DNA of 64,000 bases from Nonomuraea muscovyensis (GTDB lineage Bacteria > Actinomycetota > Actinomycetes > Streptosporangiales > Streptosporangiaceae), in NCBI RefSeq assembly GCF_014207745.1, contig NZ_JACHJB010000004.1, positions 885,300 to 949,299 of the forward strand, read 5' to 3'. Under the pieces are notes generated by a model that did no database searches, was not told where the DNA came from, and saw nothing but the letters and a program-made list of their open reading frames with translations. Position 1 is the stretch's first letter, and each line of letters begins with the position of its first letter. Both the position numbers and the translations under genes were made by a program. Positions 1 to 9,169 of this stretch are shown one piece after another.

Positions 1-1
1 C

Positions 2-655
2 GTCGACGAGGAGGCCGGCACCAAGGCCGCCGCCGAGGTCGGCGGCCGCTACATCAAGGCCGACGTGACCAGCGAGGCCGACGTCGCCCGGATGTACCAG
101 ACGGCGTTCGACTCCTACGGCAGCGTCGACATCGCCTTCAACAACGCCGGCATCTCGCCGCCCGACGACGACTCCATCCTGGAGACCGGGATCGAGGCGT
201 GGCGCCGCGTCCAGGAGGTGAACCTGACGAGCGTCTACCTGTGCTGCAAGCACGTCATCCCGTACATGCAGCGGCAGGGCAAGGGCTCGATCATCAACAC
301 GGCGTCGTTCGTGGCCGTCATGGGATCGGCCACCTCGCAGATCTCCTACACCGCGTCCAAGGGCGGCGTCCTCGCCATGTCGCGCGAGCTCGGCGTGCAG
401 TTCGCGCGCGAGGGCATCCGGGTGAACGCCCTGTGCCCCGGCCCGGTCAACACGCCGCTGCTGCAGGAGCTGTTCGCCAAGGACCCGGAGCGCGCGCAGC
501 GCCGCCTGGTGCACGTGCCGATGGGCCGCTTCGCCGAGGCCACGGAGATCGCCGCCGCGGTGGCGTTCCTGGCCAGCGACGACTCGTCGTTCATCACGGG
601 GTCGGAGTTCCTGGTGGACGGCGGGATCTCCGGCGCGTACGTGACACCCCTGTGA
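2..655 (+). CDS. SDR family oxidoreductase (5' partial)
   Basis: The reading frame is open from base 2, so the start lies before the window; 217 codons are visible. It belongs to the classical short-chain dehydrogenase/reductase family, soluble NAD(P)-dependent oxidoreductases with a Rossmann fold. The visible part has the structural NNAG motif (FNNAGIS), the catalytic Ser region (NTASFVAVMGS) and the Tyr-x-x-x-Lys pair (YTASKGG), then the PGPVNTPL segment and a C-terminal DGG-type end (LVDGGISGAY). The N-terminal cofactor motif TGxxxGxG is outside the window. The stop lies 16 bases before an amidotransferase gene on the same strand, so the two are probably co-transcribed; the neighbour suggests amine or amino-acid catabolism, but the substrate cannot be told. 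Confidence 0.93.
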   Translation, partial: VDEEAGTKAAAEVGGRYIKADVTSEADVARMYQTAFDSYGSVDIAFNNAGISPPDDDSILETGIEAWRRVQEVNLTSVYLCCKHVIPYMQRQGKGSIINTASFVAVMGSATSQISYTASKGGVLAMSRELGVQFAREGIRVNALCPGPVNTPLLQELFAKDPERAQRRLVHVPMGRFAEATEIAAAVAFLASDDSSFITGSEFLVDGGISGAYVTPL

Positions 656-671
656 GAGTCCTGGAGTCATC

Positions 672-1361
672 GTGAGTCGTCCCGTCATCGGCATCACCAC
701 CTACGTCGAGCCCGCCCGGTTCACCGTGTGGGACATGACCGTCGCGCTCCTGCCGTACACGTACGTGGAGCAGGTGGAGCGGGCGGGCGGCCAGCCGGTG
801 CTGCTGCCGCCCGCCGGCCGGCCGGCCGAGTTGGTGGGGCGGCTCGACGGGCTCATCGTGGCCGGCGGGGGCGACATCGACCCCCGCCGGTACGGTGCCG
901 AGCAGCACGAGAGCACCGGCTACCTCCGCCCGGCGCGCGACACGACCGAGTTCGACCTGCTGTCGGCCGCGCTCGACGCGGAGCTGCCCTACCTGGGCAT
1001 CTGCCGGGGGCTCCAGGTGCTCAACGTGACTCTCGGCGGCAGCCTGCACCAGCATCTGCCCGAGGTGGTCCGCCACACCGAGCACGCCCCGGCCCCCGGC
1101 CGCTTCGGCCACCTGCCCGTCTGCGCCACGCCGGGCTCGCGGGTGGCCAAGGCGCTGGGCGCCGAGCCCGTGGAGGTGCCGCACTACCACCACCAGGCCG
1201 TCGACCGGCTCGCGCTGGGCCTGACCGTCACGGCCGTGGCCGACGACGGCACGATCGAGGCCGTGGAGCTGGAGTCGCGGCACTTCGCCGTGGGGGTCCA
1301 GTGGCATCCGGAGGCCGCCACCGACTGCGCGCTGTTCGAGGCGCTGGTCGCCGCCTGCTGA
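672..1361 (+). CDS. Gamma-glutamyl-gamma-aminobutyrate hydrolase-like (peptidase C26) amidotransferase
   Basis: A 229-residue class I glutamine amidotransferase-like hydrolase of the PuuD/C26 family, which cleaves gamma-glutamyl amides such as gamma-glutamyl-GABA in the cytoplasm. The nucleophile elbow is GICRG (Cys near residue 115) and the His/Glu pair is in QWHPE near the C terminus. The N terminus PVIGITTY and the AGGGDIDP segment are typical of the family. The GTG start at 672 follows a GGAG ribosome site and lies 16 bases after the SDR stop. A PuuD-type role fits the SDR partner in polyamine or gamma-glutamyl amine breakdown, but no other puu gene is visible, so the substrate is inferred. 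Confidence 0.88.
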   Translation: MSRPVIGITTYVEPARFTVWDMTVALLPYTYVEQVERAGGQPVLLPPAGRPAELVGRLDGLIVAGGGDIDPRRYGAEQHESTGYLRPARDTTEFDLLSAALDAELPYLGICRGLQVLNVTLGGSLHQHLPEVVRHTEHAPAPGRFGHLPVCATPGSRVAKALGAEPVEVPHYHHQAVDRLALGLTVTAVADDGTIEAVELESRHFAVGVQWHPEAATDCALFEALVAAC

Positions 1362-1392
1362 CCGTCGCGGCCGCCCTGGTGGAAGCCGCCGC

Positions 1393-1422
1393 GCGACAAC
1401 GACCCCGTCCCGGCACTAGGCT
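1393..1422 (+). promoter_or_regulatory. Candidate promoter of the gcvT riboswitch transcript
   Basis: GCGACA (1393-1398) and TAGGCT (1417-1422) are separated by 18 bases and lie about 20 bases before the first aptamer helix. TAGGCT fits the TANNNT -10 consensus. The placement is right for a riboswitch leader, but the -35 match is only four of six. Confidence 0.4.
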
Positions 1423-1440
1423 GGCGGCATCACCGGCGAC

Positions 1441-1625
1441 ACCGTGCGGGAGAGCGCCCTGGTAGCCATCCAGAGCCCCTGAAGGAGCAAGCCCTCCCCG
1501 CAAACCTCTCAAGGCAAAGGACCGCACGGCCGAGGTGACCTCTGGAAAGCAGGCCCGCGGGCCTCGCCGAAGGTGAAAGTCCGGCAAAACTCGGGCGAAG
1601 CTCTCAGGCATCCATGACAGAGGGG
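1441..1625 (+). ncRNA. Tandem glycine riboswitch (two gcvT aptamers)
   Basis: Two consecutive glycine aptamers precede gcvT. Aptamer 1 is closed by GTGCGG (1444-1449) pairing with CCGCAC (1522-1527) and has the family signatures GAAGGAGCAA and CTCTCAAGGCAAAGGACC. Aptamer 2 is closed by CCTCTG (1539-1544) pairing with CAGAGG (1618-1623) and has CGAAGGTGAAAG and CTCTCAGGCA. The linker between them is short. In this family glycine binding switches on glycine cleavage genes. The gap between aptamer 2 and the gcvT start is only about 40 bases, with no clear terminator hairpin, so control of translation initiation is more likely than control of termination. Confidence 0.93.
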
Positions 1626-1664
1626 GAGGATGCTGGCATCCGACCCTGCCCAGAGGTGCGCTTC

Positions 1665-2746
<1,082 letters not shown>

Positions 2747-2750
<4 letters not shown>

Positions 2751-3136
2751 GCAACATCCCCGACGAGCTGAGCTACACCAAGGAACACGAGTGGGTGGCC
2801 GGGCTCGACGAGTCCGTCAACGTGACCGTGGGCATCACGGCGTACGCGGCCGAGGCCCTGGGCGACGTGGTCTACGTGCAGCTTCCCGAGGCCGGCACGA
2901 CCGTCCAGGCCGGTGACTCGGTCGGCGAAGTGGAGTCCACCAAGTCGGTGAGCGAGATCTACGCCCCGCTCGGCGGCGAGGTCGTCGAGGTCAACCAGGC
3001 CGTCGTGGACGACCCCTCGCTGGTCAACAACGACCCCTACGGCGAGGGCTGGATGTTCCGCGTACGCGTGGAGGGCGACCCCGAGGACCTGCTCTCGGCC
3101 GAGGAGTACAAGGCACTCACTTCGGGCGAGTCCTGA
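2747..3136 (+). CDS. gcvH: Glycine cleavage system H protein
   Basis: A 129-residue lipoyl carrier protein that shuttles the aminomethyl group between the P, T and L proteins. The lipoylated lysine is Lys66 in the motif VESTKSVSEIYAP, and the biotinyl/lipoyl fold ends with the typical GWMFRV segment. The GTG start overlaps the gcvT stop by four bases. gcvP is not in the window, so the decarboxylase must be encoded elsewhere. Length and motifs are complete. Confidence 0.97.
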
Positions 3137-3143
3137 CCGAACC

Positions 3144-3167
3144 GCCGGGGCCCGGCCGGGCCCCGGC
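3144..3167 (+). terminator. GC-only palindrome between gcvH and sdaA
   Basis: A perfect 24-base palindrome (arms 3144-3155 and 3156-3167) lies in the 52-base gap between gcvH and sdaA. There is no T-run after it. It may weaken read-through or protect the gcvTH mRNA end rather than terminate fully. Confidence 0.45.
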
Positions 3168-3188
3168 CCTCATGAAGGGCGCACATCA

Positions 3189-4551
<1,363 letters not shown>

Positions 4552-4565
<14 letters not shown>

Positions 4566-5097
4566 CGGACGCCTGCCGGGAGGACTGGCGGGAGGACTGC
4601 CGGCGGACGTGCAGGCGGACGATCGTGCCGACCTCGTCGTCGCAGACCTCCCGGCGGATGCGGCCCACGATGTCGCGGTCGAGCTTGCCCGCCATCGCGC
4701 CGACGTCGGCCGACGGCGGACAGGTGACGGCGACGCGCAGCCGGACACCGTCGCCCACCACGCGCACCCCGGCCCGGCTGAGCCCCTCGACGTCCTTGAG
4801 CCCGACGCACAGCATGGCCGTCCCCGTGCCCGACCGGAACCCCCGCCGGCCCCAGCCCAGGCAGATGAGCAGCCAGCGGAGTGTCACCAGGGCCAGCAGC
4901 ACCATCCCGAGCGCCGCCGCCCACAGCGCCCACGGCTGGTCGGCGATGGCCTCGGCCGTGCGGTCGGGCAGCACCTTCGCCCGCGGCGGCAGCCCCGGCA
5001 GTTTGCCCTTGCCGCGCAGCCACATGTAGGCCGCGGCGAGGAGCAACAGCGCGCCCACGACGGCCAGGCCGATCCGGTTGCCCCCGTACTGCCGCAT
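4552..5097 (-). CDS. AmaP-like alkaline shock response membrane anchor
   Basis: A 181-residue protein that resembles the AmaP family, which anchors Asp23/Gls24 proteins at the membrane. It opens with a hydrophobic segment (residues 6-22, GLAVVGALLLLAAAYMWL) and has a second one around residues 60-82, followed by a soluble C-terminal domain. The ATG at 5097 has a strong GGAGG nine bases upstream, so I prefer it to the GTG at 5112. Its start overlaps the stop of a 39-codon ORF (TGATG). The DUF6286 gene lies upstream in the same direction, a pairing seen in actinobacterial envelope-stress clusters. No Asp23 gene is visible here, which is unusual. Family call by resemblance only. Confidence 0.7.
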
Positions 5098-5216
5098 CAC
5101 CGCTCCCTCCACCGTGACCGCTCGTCCCGCCGCGGCGACCGCCCGTCGGTCTCCCGCCGCATCACCGCGCCTTCCCGCATCACCGCGCCTTCCCGCATCG
5201 CCGCGCCTTCCCGCAT
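5097..5216 (-). CDS. Putative 39-residue repetitive linker ORF
   Basis: This short ORF starts at the ATG that overlaps the DUF6286 stop (TGATG) and ends at a TGA that overlaps the AmaP-like ATG (TGATG). The protein begins with three near-identical hexapeptides (MREGAA, MREGAV, MREGAV) and continues as an Arg-rich tail with no recognisable domain. It arises from an 18-base tandem repeat, each unit of which looks like a ribosome site plus start codon. It may be translated to couple the two flanking genes, or it may be non-functional repeat DNA; the peptide itself probably has no conserved role. Confidence 0.35.
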   Translation of the reverse strand: MREGAAMREGAVMREGAVMRRETDGRSPRRDERSRWRER

Positions 5217-5230
5217 CACCGCCCCTTCCT
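5159..5230 (-). repeat. Four tandem 18-bp units resembling ribosome site plus ATG
   Basis: Units at 5159-5176, 5177-5194, 5195-5212 and 5213-5230 read on the minus strand as GGGAAGGCGCGGTGATGC with one to three changes. Each carries a GGAAGG-like ribosome site and an ATG or GCGATG. A degenerate fifth copy overlaps the AmaP-like start (5095-5112). Because 18 is divisible by three, the copies keep one reading frame. Confidence 0.85.
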
Positions 5231-5815
5231 GCGCAGGCGCACCACGACCTCTCCCGCGGCGAGCGTGCCCACCCCGGCCAGGCGGTCGCCCACGGCGATA
5301 CCGACCTGCCTGAGCATCGCGCCCGTGCTCTCCGCCCGGGTCACCACGGCGACCTCGATCGTGCGCCTGCGCAGCCGTACCCGGGCCCGGTCCACGCCCT
5401 CGACCTCCTCCGCGACGGCTCGCAGGGTGCGGCGCAGTCCCACCCGGGTGATCCCGATGACGATCTTCGGGTCGGACGTCTCGACCGGCACCAGCCTGCA
5501 GCGGCCCGGCAGGACGGCCAGCCCCAGCAGCGTCAGCCCCGCTCCCGCCACCCACAGCGCGGCGAACGGCAGCTCGCTCCACGTGTGCCGGCCCGCCAGT
5601 TCCAGGACGCGATCCACCGGCAGCCACCGCAGCGGGCTCCCCAGCAGCGCCGACACCACCTCGGCCGCGGTGCCCGCGAGCACGACGGTCAGGATGAACG
5701 CGACCACGGCCCCCGCGGGTGTGCGAGCAGGTCGCAGCGCCCGGGTGGACCGGCGGAGCGGGCTCTCGTCCGCGGCGACGCCGGCACCGGGGAGTATCTG
5801 CTGGAACGTGGTCAT
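5216..5815 (-). CDS. DUF6286-type envelope membrane protein
   Basis: The protein has 199 residues from the ATG at 5815 (MTTFQQILPG). A longer frame reaches 5902 but has no ribosome site and is less likely. After about 30 polar residues there is a membrane segment (AGAVVAFILTVVLAGTAAEVVSALL) and a second one (LWVAGAGLTLLGLAVL), then a C-terminal alpha/beta region with GITRVGLRRTLRAVAEEVEGV. This arrangement matches the DUF6286 family found beside AmaP/Asp23 genes in actinomycetes, probably in cell envelope maintenance. Its stop overlaps the 39-codon ORF, so it is the promoter-proximal member of this small operon. No motif gives a catalytic role. Confidence 0.7.
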   Translation of the reverse strand: MTTFQQILPGAGVAADESPLRRSTRALRPARTPAGAVVAFILTVVLAGTAAEVVSALLGSPLRWLPVDRVLELAGRHTWSELPFAALWVAGAGLTLLGLAVLPGRCRLVPVETSDPKIVIGITRVGLRRTLRAVAEEVEGVDRARVRLRRRTIEVAVVTRAESTGAMLRQVGIAVGDRLAGVGTLAAGEVVVRLRRKGR

Positions 5816-5940
5816 CACACCGATCAGAGGTACAGGGGCGAGGCGGCCGGGGGTCCCGCCCTCGCCGCCGGTTTGCAGGATCATTACGAGCCATCCGGAC
5901 AACGTGAACTGCCCTCATGTTCATTTGCCGGATATGCGGA

Positions 5941-5946
5941 TACGCT
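5941..5946 (+). promoter_or_regulatory. -10 box of a leaderless transcript
   Basis: TACGCT ends six bases before the ATG at 5953. No ribosome site exists there, so the mRNA probably starts at or next to the start codon. Confidence 0.5.
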
Positions 5947-5952
5947 GCCGAT

Positions 5953-7146
5953 ATGGACGACCGCCCGCGCTACGACCGCGCCACAGCGGCTCTCGACCCG
6001 CCCTTCGCGATGCTCGACCTCGTCGCCCTGCGCGCCAACGCCGCGGATCTCGTCCGGCGGGCGGCGGGCAAGCCGATCCGGGTGGCGACCAAATCCATCC
6101 GCTCCCGGCCGGTGCTCGACCGGATCCTGGCCATGGACGGCTTCCGGGGCCTGATGGCGTTCACGCTGCCGGAGGCGCTCTGGCTGGTCGCCGAGGGGTT
6201 CACCGACGTACTGGTGGCGTATCCGACGGCGGACCGGCAGGCGATCACGGCCCTCGCCGGCGACCCCCGGGCGGCCCGGGAGATCACGCTGACCGTGGAC
6301 TCCACCGAGCACCTCGACCACCTCGACCGCGTGCTGGCCCAGAGCCGGCCCCGCCAGGAGCTCCGCATCTGCCTGGACATCGATGCCGGATATGTGGCCC
6401 TCGGCGGGAAGTTCCGGGCAGGTGCGCTCCGCTCCCCCGTCCGCGAGCCCGAGCAGGCCGCCGAGATCGCCGCCGAGATCGCCAAGCGTCCCGGGTTCCG
6501 CCTGGTGGGGCTGCTCGCCTACGAGGCGCAGATCGCCGGCGTCGGCGACACGCCACCCGGCAACGCCCTCATCAGCCGGGCGATCCGGATCATGCAGGCC
6601 CGCTCGGCCCGCGACCTCATCCTGCGCCGCGGCCGCGTCGTGAACGCCGTCAGCGGGCTGTGCGACCTCGAGTTCGTCAACGGCGGCGGCACCGGCTCGG
6701 TCGAGCGCACCGTGCGCGAGAAGGCCGTCACCGAGGTGGCCGCCGGATCGGGGTTCTTCCATCCCCGCCTGTTCGACTTCTACAGCGGCTTCACCGGCCG
6801 GCCGGCCGCCCTGTTCGCCCTGCCGGTCGTCCGGCGGCCCGCCCCGGGCACGGTCACCGTGCTCGGCGGCGGCTACGTCGCCTCGGGCCCCGCCGACCCG
6901 ATGCGCCTGCCGCAGCCGTACCTGCCCGCGGGCCTGCGCTACGCCCCCGACGAGGGCGCCGGCGAGGTGCAGACGCCTCTGCTCGGAGAGGCGGCCTACG
7001 ACCTGCGGGTGGGCGACCGCGTGTGGTTCAGGCACGCCAAGGCCGGGGAGCTGTGCGAGCGGTTCGCCACGCTCCACCTGGTGGAGGGCGACACGCTCGT
7101 GGAGTCGGTGCCGACCTACCGCGGCGAGGGCAAGACCTTCCTCTGA
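5953..7146 (+). CDS. PLP-dependent amino acid deaminase/aldolase (alanine racemase-like fold III)
   Basis: A 397-residue protein of the fold-type III PLP family that includes D-threonine aldolase and D-serine deaminase. The likely Schiff-base lysine is Lys47 in RVATKSIRS, and the segment LRICLDIDAGYVALGG is typical of the barrel. The C-terminal beta domain contains YVASGPADP and the metal-site-like GDRVWFRHAKAGEL, as in D-threonine aldolases. The ATG at 5953 is chosen because TACGCT lies six bases upstream; the frame extends to 5917 but without support. It faces away from the DUF6286 gene and may share its short intergenic region. The exact substrate (D-threonine, D-serine or similar) cannot be read from sequence. 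Confidence 0.82.
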   Translation: MDDRPRYDRATAALDPPFAMLDLVALRANAADLVRRAAGKPIRVATKSIRSRPVLDRILAMDGFRGLMAFTLPEALWLVAEGFTDVLVAYPTADRQAITALAGDPRAAREITLTVDSTEHLDHLDRVLAQSRPRQELRICLDIDAGYVALGGKFRAGALRSPVREPEQAAEIAAEIAKRPGFRLVGLLAYEAQIAGVGDTPPGNALISRAIRIMQARSARDLILRRGRVVNAVSGLCDLEFVNGGGTGSVERTVREKAVTEVAAGSGFFHPRLFDFYSGFTGRPAALFALPVVRRPAPGTVTVLGGGYVASGPADPMRLPQPYLPAGLRYAPDEGAGEVQTPLLGEAAYDLRVGDRVWFRHAKAGELCERFATLHLVEGDTLVESVPTYRGEGKTFL

Positions 7147-7185
7147 CCCGCCGCGACCGCCCGCCGGCCGTCCCCTGCGCCCGCC

Positions 7186-7527
7186 TCAGCGGCGGCGGCC
7201 GCGGCGGCGCAGGAGCGCGACGGCCGCGCCCACCACGAGCACGGCGCCCAGCCCGATCAGCACCGGCGCCAGGTTGGGCGGCTCCTCCTCCCAGAGCCGG
7301 TCGGCGTCGGCGCCGTCCCCGGCCCGAGGCAGCGACCGAGGCGCGACGCCCAGCGCGTCACCCACGGACGCCACGAAGTGTCCCGCCCGGGTCCGCACGT
7401 CGGCCACCGTGCGTTCGGCGACCCGCTTGGGGCTCACCCGGTCGGCGATGGCGTCGACCGTCTGCGCCAACTCGGCGCGCGTCCGCGCGATCCGCCGCTC
7501 CAGCTCGTCGGGATCGGTGTCAGCCAT
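7186..7527 (-). CDS. DUF3618 domain-containing small membrane protein
   Basis: A 113-residue protein. Residues 5-45 (DPDELERRIARTRAELAQTVDAIADRVSPK, long amphipathic helices) match the DUF3618 family, and a single membrane segment lies near the end (APVLIGLGAVLVVGAAVALLRRR), followed by a run of arginines that would stay in the cytoplasm. DUF3618 proteins usually sit beside phage-holin-superfamily (Actinobacteria holin-X) genes; none is adjacent here. I use the ATG at 7527 because GAGAGGAG lies four bases before it, rather than the longer frame to 7584. Function unknown, probably membrane or envelope related. Confidence 0.82.
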   Translation of the reverse strand: MADTDPDELERRIARTRAELAQTVDAIADRVSPKRVAERTVADVRTRAGHFVASVGDALGVAPRSLPRAGDGADADRLWEEEPPNLAPVLIGLGAVLVVGAAVALLRRRGRRR

Positions 7528-7679
7528 GGATCTCCTCTCGACCACGCTCATGGTCGTCCTCGTCCCCGAGATCGGGACGGGCACACCCGCTCTGGCCGTG
7601 ATCAGTCTGTCAGGTCGGCACGCCGTACGGCACAGCAGGCGGGCCGGTAGGTTTTGCTGGAAGAACTCTGGAGGGCCCC

Positions 7680-8153
7680 ATGACCGAAACCAAGCTCGCG
7701 CCCGGCGACGCCGCGCCCGAGTTCACGCTACCCGCCGCCGACGGAAAGACCGTCGCGCTCGACGACCTCCGCGGCAAGCGGGTGATCCTCTATTTCTACC
7801 CTGCCGCGATGACCCCGGGCTGCACCAAGCAGGCGTGCGACTTCCGCGACAACCTGAACCAGTTGACGGCGGAGGGTTTCGTCGTTCTCGGCGTGTCAAA
7901 GGACAAGACGGACAAGCTGCTTAAGTTCACCGAACGCGACGCCCTGACGTTCCCGCTCCTGTCGGACCCGGACCTCGATGTCCACAAGACCTACGGCGCG
8001 TACGGCACCAAGAAGCTCTACGGCAAGGAGGTCGTGGGCGTCATCCGCTCCACCTTCGTCATCGACGCCGACGGCAAGATCGAGCAGGCCCTCTACAACG
8101 TGAAGGCCACCGGCCACGTGGCCTCCCTGAAGAAGAAGCTCGGCCTCTCCTGA
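7680..8153 (+). CDS. bcp: Thioredoxin-dependent thiol peroxidase (Bcp/PrxQ)
   Basis: A 157-residue peroxiredoxin of the Bcp/PrxQ class that reduces hydrogen and organic peroxides in the cytoplasm with thioredoxin as electron donor. The peroxidatic Cys48 is in MTPGCTKQAC, and Cys53, five residues on, is the resolving cysteine, the usual atypical two-Cys arrangement. The sequences LYFYPAAMTPGCT and STFVIDADGKI are family hallmarks. GGAGGG lies four bases before the ATG. It stands alone, with an HNH gene following after a gap. Confidence 0.95.
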   Translation: MTETKLAPGDAAPEFTLPAADGKTVALDDLRGKRVILYFYPAAMTPGCTKQACDFRDNLNQLTAEGFVVLGVSKDKTDKLLKFTERDALTFPLLSDPDLDVHKTYGAYGTKKLYGKEVVGVIRSTFVIDADGKIEQALYNVKATGHVASLKKKLGLS

Positions 8154-8250
8154 CCCACCCGCGGGCCCCATTCGCACAAGGTCCACCGATCCGGAATCCC
8201 CCACACGGGGAAGGTGAATGAAGCACCGGAGAAATGTCAGTGGCATTTTC

Positions 8251-8256
8251 TACGAT
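8251..8256 (+). promoter_or_regulatory. -10 box for a leaderless HNH transcript
   Basis: TACGAT lies seven bases before the ATG at 8264, matching TANNNT. This favours 8264 as the HNH start over the in-frame ATG at 8234. Confidence 0.5.
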
Positions 8257-8263
8257 GGGGCCC

Positions 8264-8785
8264 ATGGCGGCTTACCTCAAATACACGCCTGAAATCCTTG
8301 CCGAGGCCGCGGCCGGTGCACGTAGCGTGGCGGACATACTCCGCCATCTAGGCATTAAGTGGACAGGCGGCAGCCACGCTCACATCAGCCGGCGCCTGAA
8401 GCACTTCGGCATCGACACCTCCCACTTCGTGGGACAGGCTCACGGCAGGGGCAGACCCGCCGCCAACTCCCGGCCCTACCAGCAGATTCTGATCCAGCGT
8501 CCACCCGGCTCCATCCGCGAGAAGGCGCCCACGCTGCGCCGTGCATTGCGAGCGGCAGGGGTTCCCCACGCCTGCGCAGGCTGTAGTATTGACGGCACGT
8601 GGCAGGGAAAGCCGCTTACGCTCCATGTCGACCACATCAACGGTGACTGGCTCGACAATCGCCTGGAGAATCTGCGCTTCCTCTGCCCCAACTGCCATTC
8701 CCAGACCGAAAACTATGCCGGGAAGGGAAAGGCGAAAAGGGGTCGTAGCCCAATGGCAGAGGCGCAGTCTTTAGGTGGCTGTTAG
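8264..8785 (+). CDS. HNH endonuclease whose 3' end lies inside a tRNA gene
   Basis: A 173-residue protein with an N-terminal helix-turn-helix-like segment (YTPEILAEAAAGARSVADILRHLGIKWTGGSH) and a C-terminal HNH nuclease domain: zinc-binding CAGC, the core LHVDHINGDWLDNRLENLRFL, and CPNCHSQT. The second CxxC and the DHINGD motif are intact, so it looks catalytically competent. The start at 8264 follows TACGAT at a leaderless distance; in-frame ATG/GTG codons at 8234 and 8240 are alternatives with a GGAG upstream. The last 15 or so codons run into the tRNA at 8739-8811, and the TAG stop sits in the tRNA variable region. The arrangement suggests a homing-type element targeted to, or travelling with, the tRNA. 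Confidence 0.85.
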   Translation: MAAYLKYTPEILAEAAAGARSVADILRHLGIKWTGGSHAHISRRLKHFGIDTSHFVGQAHGRGRPAANSRPYQQILIQRPPGSIREKAPTLRRALRAAGVPHACAGCSIDGTWQGKPLTLHVDHINGDWLDNRLENLRFLCPNCHSQTENYAGKGKAKRGRSPMAEAQSLGGC

Positions 8786-8811
8786 TGTGGGTTCGAATCC
8801 CACCGACCCCA
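8739..8811 (+). tRNA. Atypical tRNA with anticodon UAG and a short variable loop
   Basis: The sequence folds as a full cloverleaf: acceptor GGGGTCG/CGACCCC (seven perfect pairs, then A73), D arm GCC/GGC with GG in its loop, anticodon stem CAGTC/GGCTG (one G-T pair) with loop TTTAGGT, variable region TTAGT, and T arm GTGGG-TTCGAAT-CCCAC. CCA is not encoded. The anticodon 34-36 is TAG, which reads CUA leucine codons, and G37 fits that box. Bacterial tRNA-Leu, however, has a long variable arm and this one has five bases. The leucine identity is therefore doubtful; a tRNA-derived element or a specialised tRNA is possible. Confidence 0.8.
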
Positions 8812-8930
8812 CACACCCCATTTCCGCGTGACGACCTGCGGTCACGCCCACGGAGGCGAGGTCTCTCCCGACCAAGGAGAGCCGCAGCTGGTGAGGCTCA
8901 GAAAAGGCGTGGGCCGGGAGACTCAGGGGA

Positions 8931-8967
8931 CGGGTCGCGCGGCGCTTCCTCTTCGCCGCGCGACCCG
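8931..8967 (+). terminator. Hairpin after the HNH/tRNA unit
   Basis: Perfect 13-base arms (8931-8943 and 8955-8967, CGGGTCGCGCGGC on the 5' side) enclose an 11-base loop. There is no T-run, as usual for high-GC actinobacterial terminators. Confidence 0.65.
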
Positions 8968-9157
8968 ACGTCGCGATCATGATCCGCCATCACGATCTCC
9001 CTTTACTCGCCCCCCAGCGAGCGCTCCCAATGACAAGGATGCCCAAGGCACCGTAAAGGGCGCGTAAGAGCCGATCTCCCTCTGACGAGGTCACGTAAGA
9101 CCTGGGTCGTACACCGACTTCCCCCTGAAGGCGGACAAAGCTCGGGCACCGGCTACG

Positions 9158-9163
9158 TATCGT
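9158..9163 (+). promoter_or_regulatory. -10 box before the histidine kinase
   Basis: TATCGT lies six bases before the GTG at 9170 and no ribosome site is present, so the transcript is probably leaderless. GGACAA around 9133-9138 is a weak -35 candidate. Confidence 0.5.
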
Positions 9164-9169
9164 GATGTT

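Larger units (their letters stand above)
8812..9169 (+). other. Non-coding stretch after the tRNA
   Basis: No convincing gene is present. It contains the hairpin at 8931-8967 and, near its right end, the -10 box of the histidine kinase gene. Short frames in this stretch have no ribosome site and no recognisable product. Confidence 0.6.

Noticed and set aside
1614..1664. Longer gcvT start at 1614
   Set aside because: The ATG lies in the 3' strand of the second glycine aptamer and the extra 17 residues are not homologous; the ATG at 1665 has a ribosome site.
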